The translations under genes were made by a program, and so were the position numbers. 64,000 bases of DNA from Tanypteryx hageni. Its lineage: Eukaryota; Arthropoda; Insecta; Odonata; Petaluridae. This document shows positions 10,755 through 22,743 of this stretch, piece by piece. The notes below the pieces were generated by a model, which saw only the letters and a program-made list of their open reading frames with translations, made no database searches and was not told the DNA's origin. The DNA lies in NCBI GenBank assembly GCA_028673005.1, contig CM054113.1:204591504-204655503 (forward strand). Direction: 5' to 3'. The stretch's first letter is position 1; every line of letters begins with the position of its first letter.

Positions 10755-10975
10755 TGATTAAAACGGATTAGAAAATAAATTTGTAAATAAAAATTGAATA
10801 TTTCCCTGGCACCATTTCTGATATATTGGTTTGCAGTATTTAGTCATTAAAATTAGGTAACATGTTTATTAATGCACCAAATCAGGGAGAGAGAAATTTT
10901 TAGTAGACAGAGAAATAGAAACCGGTTTTGGTGTTTTATGTTTTGAGTTCATTCAAATTATATCGTTTACTTTCA
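10755..10975 (+). repeat. Dispersed repeat R2, uninterrupted copy
   Basis: The block from 'gattagaaaataaatttgta' through 'aatatttccctgg', 'cagtatttagtca', 'tttattaatgcacc' and 'gaaatttttagtagacag' matches 44565-44657 joined to 45828-45950. In that other copy a Tigger-type element interrupts right after 'cagtatttaatca'. This copy therefore shows the unoccupied state of the site. Confidence 0.7.
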
Positions 10976-11555
10976 AATACTCCATCGCACGAAACGCGCC
11001 TATTTGTGATACAGTGTACACTTTCCTAACGTGTTTTTTGTAGCATTAAGAGTTCCTTCCAGTCAGGAAAGTGTGTGAAGCTAGATGGATACGTAGTATA
11101 TGAGCAAGTTTGTGCAATGTATATGGTAGAGCTTTTTTCCAAGGCCTTTACATTAAATATCTTGCGTGATTCAGGGACTCGCCCCGGTTGCTCAGGTGAC
11201 AGTTACGCCATTGGATGTGACGACAAAATAAAATAATGTCTAGGACTTAAGAGTTGAGTTTCCAATCCATGCGATAGCAAAACTGTTGATGTAATCCATT
11301 CAATAATGAACAATTCAAAAATCGCTCGTCTTATGGCAGGAAACCAGTTTTTCGCCAAAATAACTCAGTGATTTAGAAGCACCGGTCGGTGAAATACCAC
11401 TGAGAGCGGTTGATTAGTTGCTGAAATTAATATCAGGTTTCTTCAAGCGCGTCATGGCTGCCAGAATCGACTTGGTTGTCGAAACGACATAAATTAGCGT
11501 GAACCTGTATCCACACCACAAAGGCAACGGTGATATCAGGAAATAACATTGCCCC

Positions 11556-11957
11556 GTGAACTGGAAGATAGTTACGGGAATCGGAGATCCTCCACCCGAA
11601 AATTCTTCCTCCGTAAATTACGTTGTCTGCTATAATTGGGTCTCCAATTCAGGACACTGGTCATGCATCGTTTCCCGTTCTTGCTACCAAGGATGTAATT
11701 TCGTTCCCATTAGCTATCGTGTTAACTGTACAGGAGGCCACAATGGGGTTCATTTTGATTGAAGCGAAGATGATATTGACCGCGCGGTTCTTTACGCTCT
11801 AATGACGGAACTTGTCGAAGGTCTCTTCCCAGAACAGCAGTTTCGACGCCAAAGGCACGTCCATTACACATCACGACACGGCAAAGACAAAGTGACCAAC
11901 CGCGCTGATTTATTCAGCGGTGCTGATTTTAAAGACTTCATACTGATTAACATTTTG
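11556..11957 (+). pseudogene. Unidentified degenerate ORF
   Basis: One frame is open for about 134 codons apart from a single TGA at 11760-11762. The second half (from 11763) is hydrophilic, with Arg, His and Asp, including LVEGLFPEQQFRRQRHV and HYTSRHGKDKV. Its base composition is more balanced than its surroundings. It ends at TAA 11955-11957. I recognise no family. It could be an old transposon or virus-derived ORF, or chance. Confidence 0.3.
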
Positions 11958-11959
11958 TA

Positions 11960-14900
11960 ATGATTTCAAAGCTTTTGACTGAATCACAAATATTATAACA
12001 AAAAATGAGATGCTTTAACTGCGCATACAAATAAGTATTTCGACGCCTCCGATTTCTATCCTACAGTTTTCGTAGTTATTTTATTAGTTTAAAATGTTCG
12101 TGACGATGTTAATGGTCTGCCGAGATTAAGGAAGTTATATTAGTAGAACTGATAAAAGTGATTTCTTAAAAAGCGCTATTAGCTATAAAATTATATTTGT
12201 ATGTTCAAAGTAAGTAAATTATAAATTATATTTTTGTAATATATTCCTATGTAGTCTTAAAAAATGGCCCAAAAATATTTTAAACAATAATTGTCAAGTG
12301 TAATTTAAAGCCGCTATCTGTAATACTGTCAGATTACTACAGGCACAAATAGTGAATGAAAATAATGATTGCTGCATTCTACTGAACACATAAAGTAACT
12401 GCTCGAAGCATTTTCCGATGCCCTAAAAGAATGTTAAGAGTGTACCGAACCTAAAAACTTGGCAAATGGAAATCTAATATTTGTTGCAAGCTTAACATTC
12501 AAAAGCTAAAACTTAAGAGAAAAGTACTCATAATAAAAATATTTCCCATCCACAGATAAACCGTCTGATTTTAATTTTTTAACAAAGAATTACGACTTTT
12601 TAAGAATCGCATACCTGACCATCGATTTGATCATCTAGATATTTAAAAAATCACCACGAATTTACGGGAAATCATTGATTGAGATACCTTTATATTGGAG
12701 TAGCATATAAAAAGCAAACGCATCGTTAGAAATACTTTTAAAAGGTGTTAAGTTGTCCTAAGGGCATAATGGAAATACCCAGAAGCCACTTAACTTGATT
12801 GATGATGAAAATAACTCCGATAGCCAAACAACCATTTTATGGCTATTGGAATTTACATCCATCATCACTTCGATCCCACCCATAAGGTGAGTCCGATATT
12901 TCATTTCTGAACTATAACTAATGGTTACGACCAAGGAGCTCCATCCAAATGAATTAACTATAACAATAATAATATCTTTCGTTGAAAAATGAAATTACCC
13001 TTCAACGAAATTTTGCAAGTGATATTTCCTAAAGTTTCATACACGAGATTCGAATATTGTTTTTAAGAAATAGCACTTTTTGACAAAATTGCACTCGTAA
13101 TATATCCCTCATATCTCACTTCAGGAGTGCCGTTATTTACCGTAAGATTTTTCCTTCTGCATGTTGCAGTATAACATATTGAAAACAGAAAAATATGAGC
13201 TGTCACCTATAGACACAACGTCATAATTGTCGTCGAGGCGTCTTAGATTTCGATCTGTCATTTTTCATGAAGGTGCTAAGTAATAACCATCCTTTTTACA
13301 TAATAAATAAATAATTCAAATAAATAGAATTGATACACGTTATTATTTAAAATTAATGTCTGCGATAGATGTAATTTTGTGTATTTTAGCTAAGCTAATT
13401 TAAAAAAATAGCATCCAATTAAAATTTAAGAGAGGAGAATTCCAACTTTTCTTCTTCCTGATCATGCATTGCAGAAAATTACTTTTTGAGCACTTACATT
13501 AAATAACAATACGCTTTACGATTGCTTAAGCTTGTATTTATGTGGGGAAAGGATTTTGGTCTCTTTTTGTATGCTGCGCAGCCAGGACTTTATTTTGGGT
13601 GTGGCAAGTAATAAAAGGCATTTTTTCACAAGGAAGTTATCCTCTTATTTTTCTTTGATAATTTCAATTATAACTGATAAATATAGCTATAAAATTAAAT
13701 AATCAGAACAGTATTTTTAAAACATTTATTTTCAACTTAAAGTTGAAATTAATGTGAAAGCAGTCGTAGCTCAAATTATTTGCGAGATTGGAGGGGGGAG
13801 GTAAATGCCTCTTGGCTGCAGCCCTGCATCTATGTATGAGCGAAACATCAGCTGTTTTTACCGTATCACATTGCATTTTTTAATGCCGCCAGTCCATCTT
13901 TACAAATCATTGAAATTTCCTCATTCAATTTATCTGCGCCCTTCTTATATCTTCCATACCATCGCTTTTATTAATTGCTACTCTAATGGCATTGTCAGCC
14001 CTATCTTCCTCTAAAGTGTCATCATAGACCGATTCATTAATTTTACCGTCAGCATCGCTTGCACATCATTGCAAATCGTGCACCGCATAAATGAAACCTT
14101 CCTCTCTGCTTTATATTCTTCTTCTGTAGTATTATAATTAATTATTTCCAATCACGATTTTTCAGTTGCCCACGCTATGGATCTTATTCGAATCGCCTGG
14201 AATTCAGAACAACACATTTTTCCTGTTCATTTTCATTTCATGGGAAAACTTCTTTACCTTTAGAAATAATTCTTTAACCGAAAACTAAATAGCTGTGGAA
14301 TCATCCACTTATACTTCTGATTTTTTAAGCAAACCGGAAGGATAAAAACAGCAACATGGACTCCAAAAATACAAATTTTCATGTTAATTGTTTTAAGACT
14401 TGGTCTTTCTATAAATAGCTGTTAACTTGAACAAAGCATCATCCATAATCTTCCGACTTGTTACTTAAATTCCTCTACTTTCCCGCATCTCCTTTTCCGT
14501 GGCGCGTGGGTTTGTGGACTACTGTTGCCATCTAACAGTAATTTACGATACTACTTCTAGTCACGCCTTCAATTCTATTAGTTGAAAAATTTCAGTTTTC
14601 CCTCTATATGAAAAGTTATGGTTAGCTTATCTAATTAATATTATAAAATGTATATTATTAATATATTGTAATATTATTGTTGATTGACTTAAATCAATAC
14701 GAAACCTGCTGTAATAATCGACAAGGGATTACTAAAACATAGGGAACATCTCGAAATAAAAATAATCTTTCATTAATGATAGGCATAAGTAGGAAGTAAA
14801 ATGCCTAAAAAAGTTTAATCCACGCATAAAATTAATCGGAGACTATCTACTCATTTTGAATACGTGAATTTTATTTTCTGAATACAAATTTTGAGCAAGG

Positions 14901-15560
14901 TAGGTACATAAGAAAGAACAAACAAAAATTATTATTATTCTATAACATCGAGTAATAATTACAAAAAGCTCAAATACTTTATATATGATTCTTTAAACAT
15001 TTATGATTGAATAAAAATAATTTCAACAACCATAGTTATCACATGTAAAAATGTCTCTAAAAAACATTGATTTGAGAATTGAAAACTGCCAGTACTAGAA
15101 ACGATATGAAAATAGTATTAGAAACAAATCCTCGGACTGCAATTTCGTTGATAATCAATAAATTGTTGAGGATTTTATAACTGTGATTATTTTACTCGTA
15201 CTAAGTAAGACTAAAGTCTCATTTCCTAGGAACGCTTAATAATATCTAATAATAATGGCATAGGAATTTTAAAAGAGATATTAGTTTTTAAAATTAAGAC
15301 TTTACATAAGGCCTTTTTAACTATTACGTTTCACGTGGATTAAAATTGAACTAAAATTCTTAAGTGATGTTGATTTGTTATGATGCAATGCTATCTTCGG
15401 CCTATGTAATACCATGATTCGTGGCTCCCTCTGAGAAACAACTGAGGGAGAAAAATCGGTAGCATAATTACTGGGTGTATCGTGTGAAATCAATTAGTTT
15501 CACTGTGTTTCAATTGTGAAACTACTTCAGCTATCGCAATACGTCAAAAAACTTAGAAAA
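11960..15560. other. Long A+T-rich intergenic region, no gene recognised
   Basis: About 3.6 kb without a supportable exon or transposase. Minor structure only: an imperfect inverted repeat at about 12803-12878 (around the pair 'gatagcca' and 'tggctat') and a short stem at about 15425-15455 ('ctccctc' with 'gagggag'). Confidence 0.45.
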
Positions 15561-15569
15561 TCGTTTGAG

Positions 15570-16465
15570 TTTGGAGCTTAGCATCACATTTCAGCTAATT
15601 TCGTCTTCCTGTTTGCAGTAGAAAGAAGTGGGGAGAACCTATCTGGGAATGCCTATTTCCTGTGATTGTTTCCTGAAACTCTCCTGTGTTCTCGAAATTC
15701 CTGAAAACTATTGTATTGTGACGTGCTTCAAAAGGAAAAGTTTATAGACCGTATTATATATATTATTTGTGAACTTCGGTGTAGCGCTTCGTTATCATTT
15801 CAGTGAAATTGAATTTTCTTGTTTAACGAGTGTGTAATTCGTCTCTGTTTGGAACTGATTATCAATTGGGCAATTGATATTACCAGTTGCAAAGTTTAAT
15901 TTCACCACTTATCTAACCAGGATTCATTTTTACAGTATATGTCTCGATAGCTTACTGCAATATACGGTATAAATATTAATAGTGAAGTATGAAGACTTGA
16001 AGATAAGCACACGCCCATATCTGAATAACTTGTTTTAATGAATACGGCTCTTCATAAAATATACGTCATGCCACGTCTGTAATTGTCAAACTACATATGG
16101 CCTACTTTTTTCATTTTTGATTGCAGCGCTTGTAGCAACCAAGTTTTAATTTTGCATTGTAAATATTGCCAACGATTACAGATTAATCTCGTCACAACCT
16201 CTTATTTTAGGCACTTACAGTGTATTTTAATCATCTAACAGTGGATTTGATAGTGTTATGTCTTCTATTGCTTGAAAATTTGTTATTGTTGAATGTGGTA
16301 TATGTTATACCTATGTAGTAATTAAGTTATTCGTAATATTCACTTTGTTTATTGCAAGTATGGGCAATAGTATGTCTATAACAGCAAGGAGTAGAAACTC
16401 ACACGTGATTTTTCGAGTTTATTAAACACTTTTTTGTAGCATTTACTTGCAAATAAAGTTCTAAA
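15570..16465 (+). promoter_or_regulatory. Putative 5' region of Crk (promoter, 5' UTR, possible UTR intron)
   Basis: This is the sequence upstream of the Crk start codon. 'ttttttgtag' ends at 16440 and looks like a splice acceptor 25 bases before the ATG, so a non-coding first exon upstream is plausible, for example around 15600-15800. No TATA box can be assigned with confidence. The functional label rests on position. Confidence 0.3.
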
Positions 16466-17281
16466 ATGGCTGCTACATTTGATCCTTGTGATAGATCTAG
16501 CTGGTATTTTGGGCCGATGTCAAGGCAAGATGCTACTGATCTCCTACTAACTGAAGAAGGAGGGGTGTTTCTTGTCAGAGACAGTAACACAATTCATGGA
16601 GATTTTGTTCTGTGTGTCAAAGAAGACAGTAAAGTGAGCCACTACATCATTAATAAGATTCAACAGGGAGAACAGACTAATTATCGGATAGGTGATCAGA
16701 TGTTTGCCGACTTGCCAAATCTTTTAGCATTTTACAAACTGCATTATCTGGATACTACCCCGCTCATCAGACCTGCCCCTCGCCGTATTGAGAAGATCTT
16801 GGCTAAGTATGATTTTGAAGGCAGGGATGCAGATGATTTGCCTTTCAAAAAAGGGGAGATTTTGACTGTTGTTTCTAAAGATGAGGAGCAGTGGTGGACG
16901 GCCAGGAATAGTTTTGGCCGTACGGGATCAATCCCAGTGCCATATGTACAGAAAATCGAGGATGGCCAGCATTGCTTGAACGATGGCAATCGTCCTGGCT
17001 CTGGAGGAAGCAATGCAGTTAGCCAGCAGCAAGAAGCTGCTATTAGGAGGACAAACATACAGAGGAAACTTCCTGCATATGCTAGGGTCAAGCAGGCAAG
17101 AGTTCCAAATGCTTATGATAAGACAGCCCTTAAGCTGGAAGTAGGGGATATAATAAAGGTAACAAAGATGAACATTAATGGTCAATGGGAAGGAGAATTG
17201 AATGGAAAAGTGGGACATTTTCCCTTTACTCATGTTGAATTTGTTGACTCGGAGAATAATGATGGTGTTGATGAGAGTTAA
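16466..17281 (+). CDS. Crk: Adapter molecule Crk (SH2-SH3-SH3), intact and intronless
   Basis: This 271-aa protein links phosphotyrosine signals to guanine-nucleotide exchange factors at the cytoplasmic face of the membrane. The SH2 domain spans about residues 12-105: WYFGPMSR at 13-20 and FLVRDS with the phosphotyrosine-binding Arg 38. The N-terminal SH3 spans about 109-165: AKYDF, the WW pair at 143-144 and GSIPVPYV at 154-161. A 35-40-residue linker follows; it has no YxxP motif, unlike the regulatory tyrosine of vertebrate CRK. The C-terminal SH3 (about 204-260) ends in GHFPFTHVEFV. The length equals that of a complete animal Crk. ATG 16466 is chosen because the SH2 domain begins right after it and no upstream in-frame ATG is evident. 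All domains are uninterrupted in one exon. A retrocopy is possible, but the frame is intact. Confidence 0.95.
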   Translation: MAATFDPCDRSSWYFGPMSRQDATDLLLTEEGGVFLVRDSNTIHGDFVLCVKEDSKVSHYIINKIQQGEQTNYRIGDQMFADLPNLLAFYKLHYLDTTPLIRPAPRRIEKILAKYDFEGRDADDLPFKKGEILTVVSKDEEQWWTARNSFGRTGSIPVPYVQKIEDGQHCLNDGNRPGSGGSNAVSQQQEAAIRRTNIQRKLPAYARVKQARVPNAYDKTALKLEVGDIIKVTKMNINGQWEGELNGKVGHFPFTHVEFVDSENNDGVDES

Positions 17282-18715
17282 AGCTTTTGTGCAGGTAACT
17301 GAATTAGTGGCTCCAGTAATAGGCAGTTCATAATGAGAGAGGTATTTTATTTTGTAAATAATGCATGTGATAAGTATAACGTGACTGTGCAAAGGTGAAT
17401 GAGATGGACAGATCAAATAACTAAATTGCTTGCACAAAAAAATCTCCAGTGCTCAATTCTTATATATTCCAAGCTCATAGTATATTGCTATAGCTCTAGG
17501 CTGTAGTGAGCTTCAACAAGCCATGAATACTCTTGCTGTTTAGAGGGCTTTTAAAGAACGATTTTATTCTGCTCTAGAAAATTGAAAAAAGGCATGATTT
17601 ATTTGTAGGCCGATTTATTCTCTGTATTGCAGCTGTATTTAATTGTGAAGGCTCTCAGGTAAAACTTTCTGCTTGATGTAGTTGCAATGCAGTATTTCAA
17701 TGTCCGACTCAATAGGTCATTTTTATCAAAGTGATAATGCCATTTCAATTAATGTGGTTGTCAGTTATAGTTGAAATAAAATTTCATATTTCATTTTCTG
17801 TTCATAACTGCACAATTTCATTATAATGATATAGTTTTTATATTGATTGGAGAATAATACTATGGTATAGCTTTGTGATGACATTTATCCAAATTGTCTG
17901 AACTTTTAAATGCAATTTATGGTTGTAAATTATCTAATGTGCTTTAGTTTATATGCTATGATGTTAGAGCTCGAATTTTGGAGGAGCTGTTTCTCAGGAT
18001 GAATGGTTTGAATTTTATGTCAAAGTTTAATGTTAATAATGGTTTTATATTATGTTGTTTTGTGGCTTTTTATACTTTTGAATTTGCTGCTTCATTTCAA
18101 TCCAAGATCAAAGTATTGGTCTTATTAGAAAAGTAACACTTATTTGTAATCCTTTGTATTAATTGTTCGCTTTTTAAATTTAAGTCGCCAGACAGTTTTT
18201 AGAATGCACAAAACTGAAATGTTTGTAAACCCTAATTCTGTTTGGAATATGACATATCTCTAGATAAAGATACAAGGAGTGAAGCTTTTTCTTGCTAATT
18301 GCTAGTTTTGAAATTGTTGGTCTCCCTGTATAGTGGTATTCAGACCTTTGTATATTATATAATGTAGTATTTGATGGTTTGGAATGAAAGAATGATAATT
18401 TGATGAAAGCTGTAATTTGTATGTGAAATGCCAGAATTCATTCAATCTGAGTATGTTTCTAGTCATTACCTTTCAAATCCAAAGTTTATGATCTACAAGT
18501 AGTGATGGAAGATGTTTTAAATGTGAAATTCATAATTTGAAAACTCACATTGAGTGCTGTAAGAATGCTCCCATATCTTTTGCCCTTGCCCATAGAATAT
18601 TTTAAAAGAGTTGAAGCTTTGAAAAGAGGGAGACGTTTATGTACAGGAATTCATATCTAGCCTTCATGATATTCAGAATTAAGTGGTTACATAATAAAAA
18701 CCTGTGATAAGTGCC
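17282..18715 (+). other. Probable Crk 3' UTR
   Basis: A+T-rich non-coding sequence follows the stop, without transposon signatures. Candidate polyadenylation signals AATAAA occur near 17776 and 18692, the latter followed by a T-rich stretch. Use of the distal site would give a UTR of about 1.4 kb. Confidence 0.45.
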
Positions 18716-19290
18716 TAATGAACAATGTCTTTTATTTAAACCTTTTTCCACCCTTAACAGGCGAGACAGGGCTGCGCCAAGGGTGCTCAGTGCCAATGTG
18801 CAAAATATTTGTTGCGCCCCCTTCCCCTACATAAACACTAGTGAAGTTAATTGTTCCTTGCTGGGTTCTGGAGGAATGTTTACAATTTAATAATAATTAA
18901 TGAGTTTAAGAAATTAATGTTTAATTTCATTAACTTATAGCTTTCCATTACAGTGTCAATCAAGCAAAATGGTCGGCTTTATTATTTCTTCCTAAGAACA
19001 CTTTCATGATGGGGCAACTATTTAAATTAATGATCAAGAAAGATGATATAAGGCAAGAAATCATGAAATACACCGGTCCCCGTTTATAAGGCCATCAGTT
19101 ATATTTTTAAAATTTTGTTGCTTGTAGCAATTAAAGTAATTTTTTTAAAAATGTATATTGTATTGGACTATACGATCGTCCTTGGTTATACTGCGGTTCT
19201 CTTATTATGCGGGTTGGAGCTCCTCTGAAACCCGCATTATAACTGGGGAGCAGTATATGTTATTTGAATTCAGTGGTTCGACATTTGGCG
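18716..19290. other. Intergenic, with a short inverted repeat
   Basis: No gene. The pair 'atactgcggttctc...tatgcgggtt' (about 19188-19214) and 'aacccgcattataac...gcagtat' (about 19229-19257) forms an imperfect hairpin that looks like a transposon end. The element is not identified. Confidence 0.4.
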
Positions 19291-19293
19291 TTC

Positions 19294-19506
19294 CTAGAAT
19301 CCTGGAGTGGTAAGCATATCGCAACCATTTGGCTGCAAGCTTGAAAGCTATTAAAAATGTTGATTTGTAAATGAAATGGAGAAATAAAAAGCTCATGGCA
19401 TCAAAATCTTCATTGTCACAGGCTCTGCACTTCAAAAATTATTTTATTCGAACATACTTAAAATTCTTAAAATTTGATCGAAATGGGATGCAGGGGCGTG
19501 TTAAGC
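19294..19506 (+). repeat. Direct repeat D, copy 1
   Basis: 213 bases, from 'ctagaatcctggagtggtaa' to 'caggggcgtgttaagc', recur almost unchanged at 20065-20279. Downstream lies GC-rich 'gttgggcccagggcacca', similar to hAT-type ends elsewhere in the window. Confidence 0.85.
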
Positions 19507-20064
19507 TACTGTTGGGCCCAGGGCACCAGTTGGGTTGTGGGGCCCCCAACCCATCCGATATAAAAAAATGAAAACGTTTTATACTGTATTGGACTATCGT
19601 AAATACAAGCATATAATGCGCACCCTCGTATAACGCACGGGGGTTTTCAGCCTCGTAATCTATGATTTTTCTATATAGCACGAACAGATTTTTTTTAGCA
19701 TTACCGTTCCAGAATAAAGTAGACAGTGTAACGTGGTCTAAAGCAATGATCAAATTATTGGTATAATGTATTGGTAACATAATGAAAGTGCGAAGTGAAA
19801 TTTTTGAATAACGTTCCAGAAGAACGTCAGCTAACTCAATCATTACATACTCGGTTTACTTACAAGGTGATATTAGGATATACACAATAAATCCAATTAT
19901 ATTAATTTCATAGTATGGCATATGACATTGTTTGATCTAATAAAATGAAGGAATGTCGATAATCCTATGTCGAAGTTTTTTACATACGTTTTAGTCACGC
20001 CTGAGGTGGACGGGTTCACCCAACCTTCAGTTTTAACCTTATTAGAACACTCTGGAGCACGTTA

Positions 20065-20279
20065 CTAGAATCCTGGAGTGGTAAACATATTGCAACCATT
20101 TTGCTGCATGCGAGAAAGCTATTGAAAATGTTGATTTGCAAATGAAATGGAGAAATAAAAAGCTCATGGTATCAAAATCTTCGTTTTCACAGGCTCTGCA
20201 CTCCAAAAATTATTTTATTCAAACATACTTAGTAAATTCTTAAAATTTGATCGAAATGGGACGCAGGGGCGTGTTAAGC
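20065..20279 (+). repeat. Direct repeat D, copy 2
   Basis: Same orientation as copy 1, about 771 bases downstream, with scattered substitutions and a 4-base insertion near the right side ('acttagtaaattc' against 'acttaaaattc'). A segmental duplication or two copies of one MITE would both explain it. Confidence 0.85.
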
Positions 20280-20399
20280 CCTAACCCATTGGTTCCAATA
20301 TATTGAAACCAATCAACCACAACACTATATTAATATTAGGAAGAAATGCAAGGATATTGTGTCAAAATAGTAAGGATGTACACTGGTTTCCCATGGTAC

Positions 20400-21500
20400 A
20401 GAAGTGTTTTTCATCAAATGCGTCATAGTATTGTTGTATACTAATGTATTTTCTAAACATGTTAAATTTGTTTTGCCATTCTATACTCGCCCTACACACA
20501 AAATTTCTTTGAAATCCGTTCAGACAATACCTTCCAAATTCATAGTTACAGAAAAATCCCAACCTTGATATTGTTTAGTCGACTCAGTTGAAATATGCAA
20601 TTTCGATTATTTATTTACATGAAGATTATATATATATATATATGATATTTAGTTAAAATCCATGCAGTCAGTTCTCGAAAAGAAATATTATTTTACTTTT
20701 TATTGTGGTATTCCTGCTCTTTAGCTCCACTTTAAACATCTTGGTTTCATTATGATATGTTGTACTAATCTTATATAAAAACTTTAGTTGAAATCTGTCC
20801 AGCCAATTCCCTGCAAATCCATAATTACTGAAAGAGTTTGGTTTGTAATTGTGGCACCCGTTTGAATGATCCAGGCTAAATATGCTATTATGGTTTTCTA
20901 TATATGTTTACATTTTAAATATTAAATTTGGTTAAAATTGATTTGGACAATTCAAGACAATTACGTGTAAAAAGAACAGTTTTTTACTTTTATTGTGGCA
21001 GCCCTGCTTTCTATATTTACACTAAACATCTTTAGTTTTTTTTATGTTGCACACTTCCTTTTCGTTGAAATCGGTCTGTCCAATTCCTTCCAAATTTATA
21101 ATTACCGAAAGTTTATTTTGAAATTGTGGTACCACTAAAATATGATATTTTGGTTATTTCTTTATATGAAGATTATATATATATATATACCCTATTTGGT
21201 TAAAATCCTTGGGATCAGTTCTCTAGAAATACGTGTAAAAATATAATTTTACTTTTATTGTGGTAGCCCTGCTCTTTAGCTCTGCTTTAAACATCTTGAT
21301 TTCATTATGGTATGTTGTACAAATCTTATATATGAAATTTAATTTAAATCCATTCAGCCAATTCCTTCCAAATCCTTAATTACTGAAAGAGTTTAATTTT
21401 TAATTGAGGCACCCCAGTTTGGAATATTCTGTTTAAATATGCTAATATGGATTTCAATATATGTGTATATTATAAGTATTAAATTTGCTTAAAATTGATG
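20400..21500 (+). repeat. Dispersed repeat R3 with internal repeat units, copy 1
   Basis: Units containing 'attgtggtagccctgctctt', 'catcttgatttcatta' and 'ccaattccttccaaat' recur about every 500-600 bases here. The same units, in the same order, fill 42180-43060. Short (TA)n runs lie at 20628-20643 and 21174-21189. No ORF of interest. This looks like a non-coding multi-unit element. Confidence 0.7.
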
Positions 21501-22490
21501 ATGATAGTTCAAGGGGGCAGCCCTACTCTCAACACAACCTGGGGAGATTAAATAGAAAGAATCCAGGCCCCAACCTCTCAACTCAAACCAGGGAGAGGGA
21601 AAAGAACAAATACAACCCCCAACCACTCAACCCAACTAAAAGTTGTTGCTTTTTCCACCAGGTGCTGAATTGTCCTGGCACTGAATTGTCCCATCACTGA
21701 ATTGTCTGTTGCTGACTCAGTGGTGCCAAACGATCCCTTTCTGAAATGCATCGCCCATTCAATATGTATTACTTGCATCCCAATAATATATAGATAAAAT
21801 ACCTTGACGGAAAGGTGTCCCCAATGAGTTGGCATCATGCACCCCAGATTGGCATGCCTCTGAAGCAGGATGAGATAAATCTTGACTTCCACTGTAACAG
21901 ATTAGAATTTCAAGGATTTATTTGTTTTTACAAGACAATTTTGTTGGCAACTATCCAGTTTTGATTAATGTATAAATTATGGGGGAAAATAAATTTTCTC
22001 TACATCTTTGGTTACTAACTGTACATCCTCAAGTGCCTCTGCTCCAAAGAATGGATTTTTAAGTGCCAATGAATATCTTAAAATAGTCATAACTTAAAAA
22101 TTTCACATTTTTGAGCACTATTGCTTATCATGCACACATATAATAGCCCTAATTTTGTAATTTGAGGATAGCATCCCATTTGGTAACCACCAATTAAATG
22201 TATTGTAACAAAGAATATGATGCCAACCAAAAATTAAAATCTTCGAATAACTAATTCCCCAAAGAATGGTTGGTGATACTTGTACTACATCATAAAGAAT
22301 AAGATAAACTAGTAGCTGCCTGTCAATAAATCGACTGGTTGGTTAGATTGTCTTGGTAGTTAGCCTTCTGTCACATTACCATGAAGCTTAGTGACTGCAA
22401 GGTCACCCGTTATTTCCTACATCGACTAATGTCTGCTAGCAGTGCCACCGATTTCAATTTTATAATTTTCCTGCAAATCTGCAGGTTGAG
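21500..22490. other. Intergenic, no gene recognised
   Basis: No supportable coding region; short ORFs lack recognisable domains. Confidence 0.4.
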
Positions 22491-22494
22491 ACAT

Positions 22495-22735
22495 TTAACC
22501 TTTAAATGCCTGGCGTGCCTGTACGGGCATTCAAAATGGGTCCCATTTAGTGCCTGGCATGCCCATACAGGTGCACTTAGTTTGGAGGTCTCCCACAGAT
22601 GTTGCAATTGTCATGGATGTGTGAAATTTGGGAGGGGTCCTCATAGAAGCCTGCTCTCAAGATGTGGTAGATGCAACTACTGGGGGTGGGAACACCTCAC
22701 ACTGAGAGAAAACAGAAAATAGGGAGAGAGCATTA
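22495..22735 (+). mobile_element. piggyBac-like left end (TTAA + CCTTT.. + palindrome)
   Basis: TTAA at 22495-22498 is followed by 'cctttaaatgcctgg' and the near-palindrome TGCCTGTACGGGCA (22516-22529). An inverted copy of the latter lies at 22558-22573. The TTAA-CCYTTT start resembles the piggyBac-type ends at 35770, 43203 and 51598. With the piggyBac transposase tail at 24267, it suggests one element later split by the hAT insertion at 22744. No right terminus was found. Confidence 0.4.
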
Positions 22736-22743
22736 GCCTAGTC

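Noticed and set aside
16744..17437. Minus-strand ORFs of 115 and 169 codons under Crk
   Set aside because: Antisense shadows of the Crk coding sequence; no recognisable domain and the Crk frame fully explains the region.
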